Numbered from the stretch's first letter, positions 17,406 to 25,738 are shown. The stretch is 64,000 nt of DNA from Streptomyces himalayensis subsp. himalayensis (GCF_013778455.1 NZ_JACEHE010000009.1:186001-250000), one strand, 5' to 3'. Numbers and translations: made by a program. Notes: a model not told the origin generated them from the letters alone.

Positions 17406-19709
17406 CTACCCGTGCCCGCCCACCCCCCGCCGCTGCCGCAGCGCCGCCACCCTGCGGTACAGCTCCACCGCCTCCGTGGAACGCCCGAGCTGCTCCAGGC
17501 AGTGCGCCTCGTCGTTGCGGCTGGCCAGCGCGTCGGGATGGTCGGCGCCGAGGACGCGTTCGCGGGCCGCCGCGACCCGGCGGTACTCGGTGAGCGCGTC
17601 GGCCCAGCGGCCGAGCCAGCCGAGCCCGACAGCGACCTCGCGGTGGCTGACCAGCGTGTCGGGGTGATCGGGCCCGAGAATGCGCTCCCGGATCGTGCAC
17701 ACGTCACGGGCCTCGGCGAGCGCCTCCTCCCAGCGCCCGAGCCGCCCGAGATTGACGCCCAGGCCGTGCCGGGCGCGCAGCGTCTCGGGATGGGCGGGCC
17801 CGTGCACGCGCGTGCGGTTGTCGACGAGGTCGCGGTAGAGCGTCAGAGCCTCCGCGCTACGGCCCAGACGTCCGAGGCTGATGCCCACCTCGTAGCGTGC
17901 CGCGAGGGTGTCCGGGTGGTCGGGGCCCAGCGCCTGCGCGCGGGCGTCGGCGACCTCCCGGTAGGTCTGGAGAGCCTCCGGCCAGCGGCCCAACTGCCCG
18001 AGTGCGTAGGCGACCTCGTAGCGGGTGACGAGCGTGTCGGGGTGGGTGGCGCCGAGCACGCGCGCACGTCCCGTCGCGACCTGCTGCGCCATGCGGTACG
18101 AGTCCTCAAGCCTGCCGAGCCGGCCGAGGTTGAAGGCGAGGTTGTGGCGGCAGCGCAGCGTGTCGGGGTGGTCGGACCCCATGGCGCGCTCCCGCTGGGC
18201 GAGCACCGCGGTGTACACCTGGTGTGCCTCGAAGTGCCGGCCGAGCTGGCCGAGGACGTACGCCGTCTCCTGGCGGGCGGCGAGGGTGTCCGGATGCCCG
18301 TCGCCCATGGTGCGCGCACGGCCCTGGGCGACGCGCTCGTACTGCCGCAGGGCATCCGCGGCGCGGCCGGTGCGGCTGAGGGTGAACCCGACCTCGTAGA
18401 AGCTGGCGAGGGTGTCGGGGTGGTCGGGGCCGAGCAGGTGTTCGCGTTCCGCGGCCACCGCGCGGTGCACCTCGCCTGCCTCCTCCCATCGGCCGAGCCG
18501 TCCCAGGCTCAGGCCCGCGTTGTGCCGGGAGACGAGCGCGGCGAGCACCTCGGGGGGCGGGGTTGGCCGGTCCGGCTGCACCGGTTCGGCGGGCCGGCGG
18601 GCGTCGGATCGCGGGATCCACTCACCGGTGAGGCCCGCCGCCGCGTCCGGCGGCGTCGTACGGAGCGAGGCGGCGGCGCTCGCCTTGTGGCCCGTGGTCA
18701 TGCCGCGAGTCCACGACGGCAGCCGCGGCTCGCGCGACGCCGGCTGCTCCGGGCGCTCGGCGGGCGGCCGCAGTGGCGCATCGTCGGCACCGGCCTGCGG
18801 GGGCGCGTCCCCAGCCCCGGTCACGGGGGGCGTCACCACGGTCGGGACGTACGTGGCGCCGCTGCGGCCCGCCGCGATGCTGCGCGCCAGTTCGCGGGCG
18901 TCGCGGGGGCGTTCGTCGGGTTCCTTGGCGAGCAGGCCGAGGATGAGCTCCTCGACGTACTCGGGCAGTTCCGCGCGGTGGCTGCGGGGCGGCTCGGGCT
19001 GCGTGTCCCGGTGCCCGACGAGCACCGCCCAGGCGTCGTCCAGGTCGAACGGCGGGGCCCCGGTGGCGAGTTCGTACAGCACGCAGCCGAAGGAGTACAG
19101 GTCGCTGCGCTGGTCGACGCCCTCGCCGCTGATCTGCTCGGGCGACATGTAGTGCGGGGTGCCCATCGCGATTCCGGTGCCGGTCAGCCGCGATGTGAAG
19201 CCGATGTCGTGGCCCAGCCGTGCGATGCCGAAGTCGCAGATCTTCACCGAGCCGTCGGTGAGCCGCATGATGTTGGCGGGCTTCAAATCCCGGTGCACGA
19301 TGCCCTGTTCATGCGTGTACGCGAGGGCGGCGGCGACCTGTTCGGCGATGTCCAGGATGTCGGTCACCGGCAGCGGATGGTGCTTGTTGTCCTCCAGGAC
19401 CTGGCTGAGGTTGCGGCCTTCCAGCAGCTCCATCACGAGATAGAGCACGCCGTCGTGTTCGCCGAAGTCGTGCACGACGGTGACGCCGCGGTGCTGCAGC
19501 GCGGCCGCGACGCGCGCCTCGCGGCGGAACCGCTCCCGCAGGACGCGCGTGAAGGACTGGTCATGCCCGGGGCTGAGCGGCTTGAGGCACTTGACAGCGA
19601 CTCTCCGCCCCAGGGACTCGTCGCGCGCACGCCACACCTCGCCCATGCCGCCGCGACCGATCAGGTCGAGCAGCCGGTACCGGCCCTGGATCAGCCTGGT
19701 GTCCGCCAT
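17406..19709 (-). CDS. serine/threonine protein kinase with C-terminal TPR array
   Basis: The 767-residue protein has an N-terminal Hanks-type kinase domain (about 9-275): glycine loop 'IGRGGMGEVWRA', Lys40, catalytic 'HRDLKPANI' (Asp141), 'CDFGIAR' and 'GTPHYMSPEQ'. All catalytic residues are present. A Pro-rich linker (about 280-380) follows. Then come nine tetratricopeptide-like repeats of about 42 residues to the C-terminus, each with a GPDHPDTLxxR-type core. No transmembrane helix is visible, so it is a soluble kinase. TPRs should recruit substrates or partners. It is monocistronic. Confidence 0.92.
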   Translation of the reverse strand: MADTRLIQGRYRLLDLIGRGGMGEVWRARDESLGRRVAVKCLKPLSPGHDQSFTRVLRERFRREARVAAALQHRGVTVVHDFGEHDGVLYLVMELLEGRNLSQVLEDNKHHPLPVTDILDIAEQVAAALAYTHEQGIVHRDLKPANIMRLTDGSVKICDFGIARLGHDIGFTSRLTGTGIAMGTPHYMSPEQISGEGVDQRSDLYSFGCVLYELATGAPPFDLDDAWAVLVGHRDTQPEPPRSHRAELPEYVEELILGLLAKEPDERPRDARELARSIAAGRSGATYVPTVVTPPVTGAGDAPPQAGADDAPLRPPAERPEQPASREPRLPSWTRGMTTGHKASAAASLRTTPPDAAAGLTGEWIPRSDARRPAEPVQPDRPTPPPEVLAALVSRHNAGLSLGRLGRWEEAGEVHRAVAAEREHLLGPDHPDTLASFYEVGFTLSRTGRAADALRQYERVAQGRARTMGDGHPDTLAARQETAYVLGQLGRHFEAHQVYTAVLAQRERAMGSDHPDTLRCRHNLAFNLGRLGRLEDSYRMAQQVATGRARVLGATHPDTLVTRYEVAYALGQLGRWPEALQTYREVADARAQALGPDHPDTLAARYEVGISLGRLGRSAEALTLYRDLVDNRTRVHGPAHPETLRARHGLGVNLGRLGRWEEALAEARDVCTIRERILGPDHPDTLVSHREVAVGLGWLGRWADALTEYRRVAAARERVLGADHPDALASRNDEAHCLEQLGRSTEAVELYRRVAALRQRRGVGGHG

Positions 19710-19747
19710 TTCGTGCAGTCGCCCCCGTCAGCTCGCTGCGCCCTCCC

Positions 19748-20656
19748 CTAGGCCCTGTCGTCGGACTCCCGCCTGACGACAGGGCCTGGCCCGTCCAGTA
19801 TGACGAGCCCTCTGCGGAGTTTGTATGGGGCCGGGCGGCTGCCGGGGCCGAGCCGTGCCACGGCCCGGAGGATGTGTTTGGGCGGCAGTTGCCAGCGCAC
19901 ACCTGCGGGAATGCAGCGCAGAAGGGTGCCGGTGAGACGCAGGCGCCGGGTGATCACCGCGGGAGGCGGCGCCGCCCGTCCGTACAGCTCGTGGGCGTAC
20001 GGCGGCAGGGAGGCGTACGCGAGGTTCGCCACGCGCCGCCAGATGATCGCGCGCGCCGGGATCATCAGTGCGGGGACCGGGGGCCGCCTCAGGAAGTCGT
20101 CGACGTCGCGCGCCTCGGGCCCGGCGGCCAGTTCGGACCGCATCTTCTCGAAGTACGCAGCCAGCTCTGCGGTGTTCGCGGGTACGCGGCCCGGGTCGAG
20201 GCCGACGAGCCGGGCGCTGACGCGGTGCTCGTCGACGTACCGGTCGGCCTGCGCGTCCGTCAGACGGATCCCGGAGCGGCGCACGACGTGCAGATACGAG
20301 TCGATCTCGGCGCAGTGGACCCACAGCAGCAGCTCGGGCTCGTCCACTCCGTAGCGCTCCTCCGTGTCCGGGTCCGTGGCACTGAGCATGCTGTGGATCT
20401 TCCGTACGCGCGCACCGGCCCGCTCGGCCGCCTCGGTCGTACCGTACGTGCTAGTGCCGACGAAGTTCGCGGTACGCATCAGCCGGCCCCACGCGTCCTT
20501 GCGGAACTCGGAGTTCTGCATGACGCCACGTACCGCGCGCGGGAGGAGGGCCTGCAGATACAGGGCGCGGACGCCCGCGATCCACATCATCGGGTCGCTG
20601 TGCAGCTGCCAGGTCACCGAGGAAGGCCCGAAGAGACCGGGATCCGCATCTTGCAT
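19748..20656 (-). CDS. DUF2236 / MpaB-type oxygenase family protein
   Basis: The 302-residue protein belongs to the DUF2236 family ('SVTWQLHSDPMMWIAGVRAL' at residues 12-31; 'EPELLLWVHCAEIDSY' mid-protein; 'RPPVPALMIPARAIIWR'). The family includes the haem-containing latex-clearing protein Lcp and the fungal oxygenase MpaB. Many actinobacterial members are uncharacterised and near lipid genes. ATG 20656 gives MQDADPGLFGP. The last codons overlap a hairpin (19750-19787). A small lipoprotein gene lies 21 nt upstream in the same direction, suggesting co-transcription. Confidence 0.85.
   Translation of the reverse strand: MQDADPGLFGPSSVTWQLHSDPMMWIAGVRALYLQALLPRAVRGVMQNSEFRKDAWGRLMRTANFVGTSTYGTTEAAERAGARVRKIHSMLSATDPDTEERYGVDEPELLLWVHCAEIDSYLHVVRRSGIRLTDAQADRYVDEHRVSARLVGLDPGRVPANTAELAAYFEKMRSELAAGPEARDVDDFLRRPPVPALMIPARAIIWRRVANLAYASLPPYAHELYGRAAPPPAVITRRLRLTGTLLRCIPAGVRWQLPPKHILRAVARLGPGSRPAPYKLRRGLVILDGPGPVVRRESDDRA
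19750..19787. terminator. 13-bp hairpin terminator overlapping a coding end
   Basis: AGGCCCTGTCGTC (19750-19762) pairs perfectly with GACGACAGGGCCT (19775-19787). It forms the last codons of the DUF2236 gene. It probably terminates that transcript before the kinase gene, which is transcribed in the same direction. Confidence 0.6.
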
Positions 20657-20677
20657 GTCCCACCTCCTGCTTGCAGC

Positions 20678-21085
20678 CTAAGCACACAAGGGCGGCTCGT
20701 CCTTCGCGGGCAGGAACTCCGTTGGGGGCAGGCCCGCTGCCTGGAAGGAGGCCGCGTCGGGGCCCTGGAGTGCCATGTAGCCGGGGACATAGTTCCCTGC
20801 CGGTTCCTGCTCTCCAGCCACCCGGCTCCGGGAGTTGGTGTGGATCTGGTCGAGCTGCCACAGGCGTCCGCCGAACGTCGCGAACTTGATCCCGCAGTGG
20901 GCGAGCATGTCGTACGGGTACCACTTTCCCTGCTTCGGATGGCGCGGTCCAGTTTCCAGGCTGTCCATGCCGAACTCACGTGCGGGCAGCGCGGACGAAC
21001 GGTCGTCGTCCGCGGCGGCGAGCGTGCAGCCCGTAAGGAGCAGGGCGGCGATGAAAAGTGCGGCGGTGGATCGTGGTGTCTTCAT
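20678..21085 (-). CDS. small secreted lipoprotein, unknown function
   Basis: The 135-residue protein has a lipoprotein signal peptide: charged 'MKTPRST', a hydrophobic stretch and lipobox 'LLTGC' with Cys20. The mature part contains 'GKWYPYDMLAHCGIKFATFG', seen in other small Streptomyces lipoproteins of unknown role. No catalytic motif is visible. It is between the acyl-CoA dehydrogenase and DUF2236 genes, same strand. Confidence 0.8.
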   Translation of the reverse strand: MKTPRSTAALFIAALLLTGCTLAAADDDRSSALPAREFGMDSLETGPRHPKQGKWYPYDMLAHCGIKFATFGGRLWQLDQIHTNSRSRVAGEQEPAGNYVPGYMALQGPDAASFQAAGLPPTEFLPAKDEPPLCA

Positions 21086-21131
21086 GGTCCTACGACGGAC
21101 GGGCCACCGCCTACGTTCATTGATCGCGGAG

Positions 21132-22322
21132 TCAGCGGCGTACCCGCGGCATCCCCAGGCCGATCCAGGAGATGATCTCGCGCTGGATCTCGTTGCTTCC
21201 GCCGCCGAAGGTGAAGATCACGGCGGAGCGGTAGCCGCGCTCCAGTTCGCCGTGGAGGACGGCGCCCGCCGATCCCTCCTTGAGCGCGCCGGCTGCCCCC
21301 ACGACCTCCATCAGCCATGCGTACGCGTCGCGGCGCGCTTCGGAGCCGTAGACCTTGACGGCGGAGGCGTCCTGCGGGGTCAGCTTGCCTTCCTGGAGGG
21401 CGTTCACCATCTGCCAGTTCATGAGCTTCATCGCGTCGAGCTTCGTGTGGGTCTGGGCGAGGCGGCGGCGCACCCAGCCGAGGTCGATGACGCGGCGGCC
21501 GTCGGCGAGCTTGGTGTCCATGGCCCAGCGCTGTACGTCGTGGAGTGCGCGGATCGCCATGGTGCCGTGTGCGGCGAGGGTGACGCGCTCGTGGTTGAGC
21601 TGGTTGGTGATGAGCCGCCAGCCCTTGTTCTCGTCGCCGACGCGGCGGGAGACGGGGACGCGAATGTTCTCGTAGTAGCTGGCCGTGGTGTCGTGCGAGG
21701 CGAGGGTGTTGATGACGGTGCACGAGTAGCCGGGGTCGGACGTCGGCACGAGCAGCATGGTGATGCCCTTGTGCGGGGGCGCGTCGGGGTCGGTGCGGAC
21801 GGCGAGCCAGACCCAGTCGGCGGTGTCGCCGTTCGTGGTCCAGATCTTCTGGCCGTTGACGATGTAGTGGCCGGTGACCTCGTCGCCCTCGCGGACCGCG
21901 CGGGTCTTGAGCGCGGCCAGATCTGTCCCGGCTTCCGGCTCGCTGTAGCCGATCGCGAAGTCGATCTCACCGGAGAGGATCTTCGACAGGAAGTACGCCT
22001 TCTGCTCGTCCGTGCCGAACTGCATGATCGTCGGCCCGACGGTGTTGAGGGCCATGAGCGGCAGCGGTACGCCTGCCTGGGCCGCCTCGTCGAAGAAGAT
22101 GAACTGCTCCATGGGCGTGAGGCCGCGGCCGCCGTACTCCTTCGGCCAGCCGACGCCGAGCCAGCCGTCCGCACCGAGTCGGCGGATCGTTTCGCGGTAG
22201 AACCGCTTCTGGGCGGCCGGTTCGGCGTACCGGGCGTGGGCGGTGTCGGGCACCAGCCCGGCGAAGTACGCACGCAGTTCGGCCCGCAACCGCTGCTGCC
22301 CAGGCGTGTATTCAAGGTGCAC
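21132..22322 (-). CDS. acyl-CoA dehydrogenase (FadE26-like)
   Basis: The 396-residue flavoenzyme introduces an alpha,beta double bond into an acyl-CoA. 'FAIGYSEPEAGTDLAALKT' and 'GQKIWTTNGDTADWVWLAVR' are the FAD and substrate segments. 'FTFGGGSNEIQREII' is the usual C-terminal motif. The N-terminus 'YTPGQQRLRAELRAYFAGL' recalls mycobacterial FadE26 (ChsE4), which works as a heterotetramer with FadE27. No second FadE subunit is in the window. A KstR-like site lies 52 nt upstream of the start. Confidence 0.9.
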   Translation of the reverse strand: MHLEYTPGQQRLRAELRAYFAGLVPDTAHARYAEPAAQKRFYRETIRRLGADGWLGVGWPKEYGGRGLTPMEQFIFFDEAAQAGVPLPLMALNTVGPTIMQFGTDEQKAYFLSKILSGEIDFAIGYSEPEAGTDLAALKTRAVREGDEVTGHYIVNGQKIWTTNGDTADWVWLAVRTDPDAPPHKGITMLLVPTSDPGYSCTVINTLASHDTTASYYENIRVPVSRRVGDENKGWRLITNQLNHERVTLAAHGTMAIRALHDVQRWAMDTKLADGRRVIDLGWVRRRLAQTHTKLDAMKLMNWQMVNALQEGKLTPQDASAVKVYGSEARRDAYAWLMEVVGAAGALKEGSAGAVLHGELERGYRSAVIFTFGGGSNEIQREIISWIGLGMPRVRR

Positions 22323-22373
22323 GGCGCCTCCTGGATCCCTGGCTCACTGACCCCGATCTGACGGCGCACACAG

Positions 22374-22387
22374 TAGAACTTGTTTCA
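22374..22387. promoter_or_regulatory. KstR-type operator upstream of acyl-CoA dehydrogenase
   Basis: TAGAACTTGTTTCA fits the KstR consensus TnnAACnnGTTnnA at all fixed positions. It is in the promoter region of the FadE26-like gene. With the site at 7332-7345, two lipid-catabolic transcription units 15 kb apart carry the same box. Confidence 0.6.
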
Positions 22388-22497
22388 GGAATAAGGAATG
22401 GGGCGGCGGCCGCCACAGAATGAGCGGAGCGTCTCGCTCGACAGGGTGTCAGCCGAGGGTTGGCTTGGCAGTCAGTCAGCCGAGGGTCGACAGGACG

Positions 22498-23505
22498 TCA
22501 GCCTAGGGTTGACAGGAAGTCCGCGCAGGCGCGCGCACAGCTGCGGCAGACTTCGGCGCAGGTCTCCGCCCCCGGGTGGTGGTCGAGCAACTGCGCGCAG
22601 TCCAGGCTGACCGACCGGCACATCTCGAGCTGGAAGCGCAGCTCGTACTCGTCCTGGCTCGCGTCCTCGGACAGCCTCCGGCAGGTCTCGTCGCACACCG
22701 CCGCGCAGGACATGGCCCTGCGGCGCAGCTCGTCCACGCCCGGGTCCTCGATCGCATCAGGTCCGGCGTCGGCACCCGGACCCACGCTCGTCATGCTCGC
22801 CTGCAGAGCGCACAGCCGCGCGCATTCGGTGCAGGCCTGCGCACAGGCAAAGCGATCCTCGAGAAAGCGGACGAGGTCCTGCCGGCTGACGTCGTGGTCC
22901 TGGCTCACACCCGCCCTCGCCCCGACGGCGTCCCGGTCCGGGCCCGTACTCACCCCGACGGCGTCCTCGTCCCGGCTCGCACCCACCCTGACGGCGTCCC
23001 GGTCCCGGCTAACGCCCGCCCCGACGGCGTCCTGGTCCGGGCCCGTACTCGCCGCGACGGCGTCCTCGTCCCAGCTCGCACCCACCCTGACGCCGTCCCG
23101 GTCCCGGCTCACGCCCGCCCCGACGGCGTCCTGGTCCGGGCCCGTACTCACCGCGACGGCGTCCTCGTCCCGGCTCGCACCCACCCTGACGGCGGCCCGG
23201 TCCCGGCTCACGCCGACCCCGTCATGCCGGGGCACGGTCCGGTCCTGCGGCGCGGTGACCTGGTCCTGCTGGGCGGCGGCCTCCTCCCTGCCCGCGGTGG
23301 CTTCCCCATGCCCGACAGTGGACCGATCACCACGGCCCGTGCCCGTGGCCTCGTGGCGCCCGGCGCCGGCCCGGTCATGCCGGCCCGTGCCCGTGGCCTC
23401 GTCGTGCAGGACAGTGGCCCGGTCATGCCGGTCCATGGGCTCATTGTGCCCGGCGGTGGCCCGGTCCGCTTGAGCCGTCGCCTGGTCCGCCGCTGTGTAC
23501 GACAC
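22498..23505 (-). CDS. Cys-rich four-helix-bundle protein (DUF326-like) with tandem-repeat N-terminus
   Basis: The 335-residue protein has two parts. Residues 200-335 form a Cys-rich four-helix domain with CxxxCxxCxxxC at about 221-232, CxxxCxxxC near 270 and CxxxCxxCxxxC near the C-terminus. Related proteins bind copper or are annotated as ferredoxin-like. Residues 1-199 are low-complexity: three 16-residue His/Asp/Arg repeats (26-73, as in RHDRAGAGRHEATGTG), then nine 11-residue units in three 33-residue repeats (99-197, as in VSRDRDAVRVG). The family alone would start at GTG 22908. However, GTG 23505 has a near-ideal AAAGGAGG six bases upstream, so I accept the longer form. Confidence 0.7.
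   Translation of the reverse strand: MSYTAADQATAQADRATAGHNEPMDRHDRATVLHDEATGTGRHDRAGAGRHEATGTGRGDRSTVGHGEATAGREEAAAQQDQVTAPQDRTVPRHDGVGVSRDRAAVRVGASRDEDAVAVSTGPDQDAVGAGVSRDRDGVRVGASWDEDAVAASTGPDQDAVGAGVSRDRDAVRVGASRDEDAVGVSTGPDRDAVGARAGVSQDHDVSRQDLVRFLEDRFACAQACTECARLCALQASMTSVGPGADAGPDAIEDPGVDELRRRAMSCAAVCDETCRRLSEDASQDEYELRFQLEMCRSVSLDCAQLLDHHPGAETCAEVCRSCARACADFLSTLG
22915..23211. repeat. 99-bp/33-bp in-frame tandem repeat
   Basis: Three 99-bp units, each made of three 33-bp subunits, encode residues 99-197 of the Cys-rich protein without breaking frame. Both strands stay open through it, giving spurious forward ORFs. A separate 48-bp x 3 repeat lies at 23287-23430. Confidence 0.85.
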
Positions 23506-23678
23506 AGCGCCCCTCCTTTCGTACAGACATGCCCACACGCTCCGCGAGCCCGCGACGGTGCGGGCCCACGGATCCCCGGCGAGTAGCCGTGCGCTGCGCG
23601 GCCAAACCCGCATAGCCCCCGCACTCGGGGTACTCGATGCGTGCCCGGTAGCGGACCCGAGAGGACCGGGGAGGTCTC

Positions 23679-24356
23679 ATGCTGTCCACACCCGTGGCTG
23701 TGACGAGCGGCGACGTGTCGCTCGCGGGGGACCTGACCGTGCCGGACGAAGCCACCGGCGTCGTGCTCTTCGCCCACGGCAGCGGCAGCTCCCGCCACAG
23801 CCCACGCAATCAGGCCGTCGCGGCCACGCTCCGCGAGGCCGGGCTCGGCACGCTGCTGTTCGACCTGCTGACGCCGGACGAGGAGGCCGATGACGTGATC
23901 ACGGGCATCCACCGGTTCGACATCGCCCTGCTCGGCCGACGGCTCACCGGGGCGGTGGACTGGCTGGTGGCCCGGTCCAGTGATCTCCCGCTGGGCCTAT
24001 TCGGCGCGAGCACAGGGGCGGCGGCCGCGCTGGCCACCGCGGCCGAACGGCCCGAACACGTCCGTGCCGTTGTCTCCCGGGGCGGCCGTCCCGACCTCGC
24101 CGGAGACCACGTGCTCGAACAGGTTCGGGCACCCGTTCTGCTTCTCGTCGGCGGGCGCGACGAAGTCGTGCTTCGGCTGAATCAGGAAGCACAGGCCAAG
24201 CTGCGCGCAGCCCCCAGCCAGTTGGAGGTGATCGAGGGAGCGACTCATCTCTTCGAGGAGCCCGGGGCGCTGGACGAGGTCGCGGTTGCGGCTGCGCGCT
24301 GGTTCAGCGACCACATCGGAAGGAGTGGAGGGAGTGGAGGCCATGCAATTCCGTGA
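23679..24356 (+). CDS. alpha/beta hydrolase (dienelactone hydrolase-like)
   Basis: The 225-residue protein has an alpha/beta-hydrolase fold: oxyanion strand 'VVLFAHGSGSSRHSPRN', nucleophile elbow 'LGLFGASTGAAAALA' (Ser in GASTG), acidic 'LLVGGRDEVVL' and catalytic His in 'VIEGATHLFEEPG'. In many actinobacteria this enzyme is next to or fused with a phosphoribosyltransferase, as here: the next ORF starts 14 nt before its stop. GGGGAGG precedes ATG 23679. It is divergent from the Cys-rich protein gene. Confidence 0.85.
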   Translation: MLSTPVAVTSGDVSLAGDLTVPDEATGVVLFAHGSGSSRHSPRNQAVAATLREAGLGTLLFDLLTPDEEADDVITGIHRFDIALLGRRLTGAVDWLVARSSDLPLGLFGASTGAAAALATAAERPEHVRAVVSRGGRPDLAGDHVLEQVRAPVLLLVGGRDEVVLRLNQEAQAKLRAAPSQLEVIEGATHLFEEPGALDEVAVAAARWFSDHIGRSGGSGGHAIP

Positions 24357-24984
24357 CCGGAGGGAGGCCGGCCAGATACTGGCCGAACGGCTCCGCGTAC
24401 TGCAGGAGAAGGGTGCTCTGCCGGAGCCGGTCGTCCTTGCCCTGCCACGCGGCGGCGTCATCGTGGCCGACGAGGTCGCGCGGGCGCTCCAGGCCCCACT
24501 CGATGTGCTCGTCGCCCGCAAGATCGGGGCACCCTTCCAGCCGGAGCTGGGAGTGGGCGCCATCGCGGGGGACGATGCGCCGCTCTTCGACAAGCGGACG
24601 CTGGACCAGCTCGGTCTGAGCGAGGCGGAGCTGGCCCCCGTGGTCGCACGCGAGCGCGAGGAACTGCACCGGCGCGAGCAGTTGTACCGCCAGGGCAGGC
24701 CCGCACCCGAACTGGAGGGCCACACGGCCGTCGTCGTGGACGACGGGGTCGCCACCGGAGTCACGGCCCGGGCCGCGCTGCGCTCGCTGCACCAACAGCA
24801 TCCCGAGCGCATCGCCCTTGCAGTCCCGGTCTGTTCACCGGAGGCGTTCAGCCTTCTGCGGCATGAGGCCGACGACGTCGTGTGCCTCGACCGGCCCAGC
24901 CCCTTCACGGCGGTCGGCCTCTGGTACGAGGACTTCGAGCAGGTGACGGACGACGACGTCCTGGCGGTGCTGCGACGGCAGTGA
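24343..24984 (+). CDS. phosphoribosyltransferase family protein
   Basis: The 213-residue protein is a type I PRTase: 'PVVLALPRGGVIVADEVA' at the N-terminus and PRPP loop 'VVVDDGVATGVTARAAL' at about residues 125-141. 'VPVCSPEAF' is the later strand. Its real acceptor is unknown; members are annotated as putative PRTases of stress clusters. It overlaps the hydrolase gene by 14 nt with GGAGTGGAGG just before ATG 24343, so the two are likely a functional pair. Confidence 0.87.
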   Translation: MQFRDRREAGQILAERLRVLQEKGALPEPVVLALPRGGVIVADEVARALQAPLDVLVARKIGAPFQPELGVGAIAGDDAPLFDKRTLDQLGLSEAELAPVVAREREELHRREQLYRQGRPAPELEGHTAVVVDDGVATGVTARAALRSLHQQHPERIALAVPVCSPEAFSLLRHEADDVVCLDRPSPFTAVGLWYEDFEQVTDDDVLAVLRRQ

Positions 24985-25017
24985 TCACAACGCGGGATCG
25001 CAACGCGCAGGCACGCC

Positions 25018-25058
25018 GACGGCAGTGACGGGACACAGATGTTCCCGTCACTGCCGTC
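25018..25058. terminator. 16-bp hairpin, bidirectional terminator
   Basis: GACGGCAGTGACGGGA (25018-25033) and TCCCGTCACTGCCGTC (25043-25058) form a perfect stem with a 9-nt loop. It lies between the convergent phosphoribosyltransferase and PEBP genes. The start of the stem repeats the end of the PRTase gene (GACGGCAGTGA). Confidence 0.85.
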
Positions 25059-25085
25059 ACCTCAGCTACTCGTTTCGGTCGGATG

Positions 25086-25538
25086 TCAGCGCTGATAGAG
25101 GCCGACGAGCGTGCCACTGGCCAGCTGCTGCCGGTCCAGCACGCCGTGGATGTCGTCGGCGGTCGCGTCGTCGGGGAGCGACACGGGGGCCGGGAGGGCG
25201 TACAGCCGGAAGAAGTAGCGGTGCGCCTTGTCTCCCGCCGGGGGGTTCGGGCCGCCCCAGCCGCGGCCTCCGTAGCCGTTGCGATGGGCGCGGCTGCCGG
25301 GCTTCGTCTCGCCGGTGTCCAGGCCGTCGCTATGGGGGTCGATCCCGGTCACCAGCCAGTGGACGAAGGTCCCCGACGGCGCGTCGGGATCTTCGCACAG
25401 CACGGCCAGCTCCGCCGCGTCGCCCGGTACTCCGGACCAGGTCAGAGGCGGCGACAGATCGTCGCCCTCTTTGGCGTACCGCCGCGGGATCACCGCGTGA
25501 TCGGTGAACGCGGCGCTCTTGAGTTCGATACCAGCCAT
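25086..25538 (-). CDS. PEBP family protein (YbhB/YbcL type)
   Basis: The 150-residue protein is a phosphatidylethanolamine-binding/Raf-kinase-inhibitor-like protein. Conserved regions are 'CEDPDAPSGTFVHWLVTGID' (CR1) and 'PNPPAGDKAHRYFFRLYAL' (CR2). It is soluble, with an anion-binding pocket; the bacterial role is unclear. ATG 25538 (MAGIELKSAAF) begins at the conserved start, and the 11 codons upstream are ignored. It is the last gene of a minus-strand series after the DUF6479 genes, with a hairpin before it. Confidence 0.88.
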   Translation of the reverse strand: MAGIELKSAAFTDHAVIPRRYAKEGDDLSPPLTWSGVPGDAAELAVLCEDPDAPSGTFVHWLVTGIDPHSDGLDTGETKPGSRAHRNGYGGRGWGGPNPPAGDKAHRYFFRLYALPAPVSLPDDATADDIHGVLDRQQLASGTLVGLYQR

Positions 25539-25562
25539 GCGCCCGCAAGTACCCAGGAAACA

Positions 25563-25609
25563 GGGACGCATGCAGCGGCACCAGCGAAGGGACCGCCTGC
25601 ATGCGTCCC
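25563..25609. terminator. 13-bp hairpin between DUF6479 and PEBP genes
   Basis: GGGACGCATGCAG (25563-25575) pairs with CTGCATGCGTCCC (25597-25609). It is downstream of the DUF6479 gene on the minus strand and 25 nt before the PEBP start, so it should terminate the former. Confidence 0.6.
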
Positions 25610-25624
25610 GTACCGCACCGTCAT

Positions 25625-25738
25625 CGTCACGCCGTATGCGCGCATCCCGTACAGCCGATGTGCACCGAACGGCGCGTCATCCCGTACGGCCGATGCGCAC
25701 CGTCACGCCGTACGGCGCGTCATCCCGTACGGCCGATG
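25625..25738. repeat. 35-41 bp imperfect tandem repeat
   Basis: Three units containing CATCCCGTACRGCCGATG begin near 25625, 25666 and 25701. The array runs into the last codons of the DUF6479 gene ending at 25720 and supplies its final residues. Confidence 0.65.

Noticed and set aside
17175..19751. 858-residue forward frame opposite the kinase gene
   Set aside because: It is a shadow of the TPR kinase, whose motifs are unambiguous on the other strand.
22576..23586. 336-residue forward frame over the Cys-rich protein gene
   Set aside because: It is opened by the 33-bp repeat period. The minus strand has the real Cys motifs and ribosome site.
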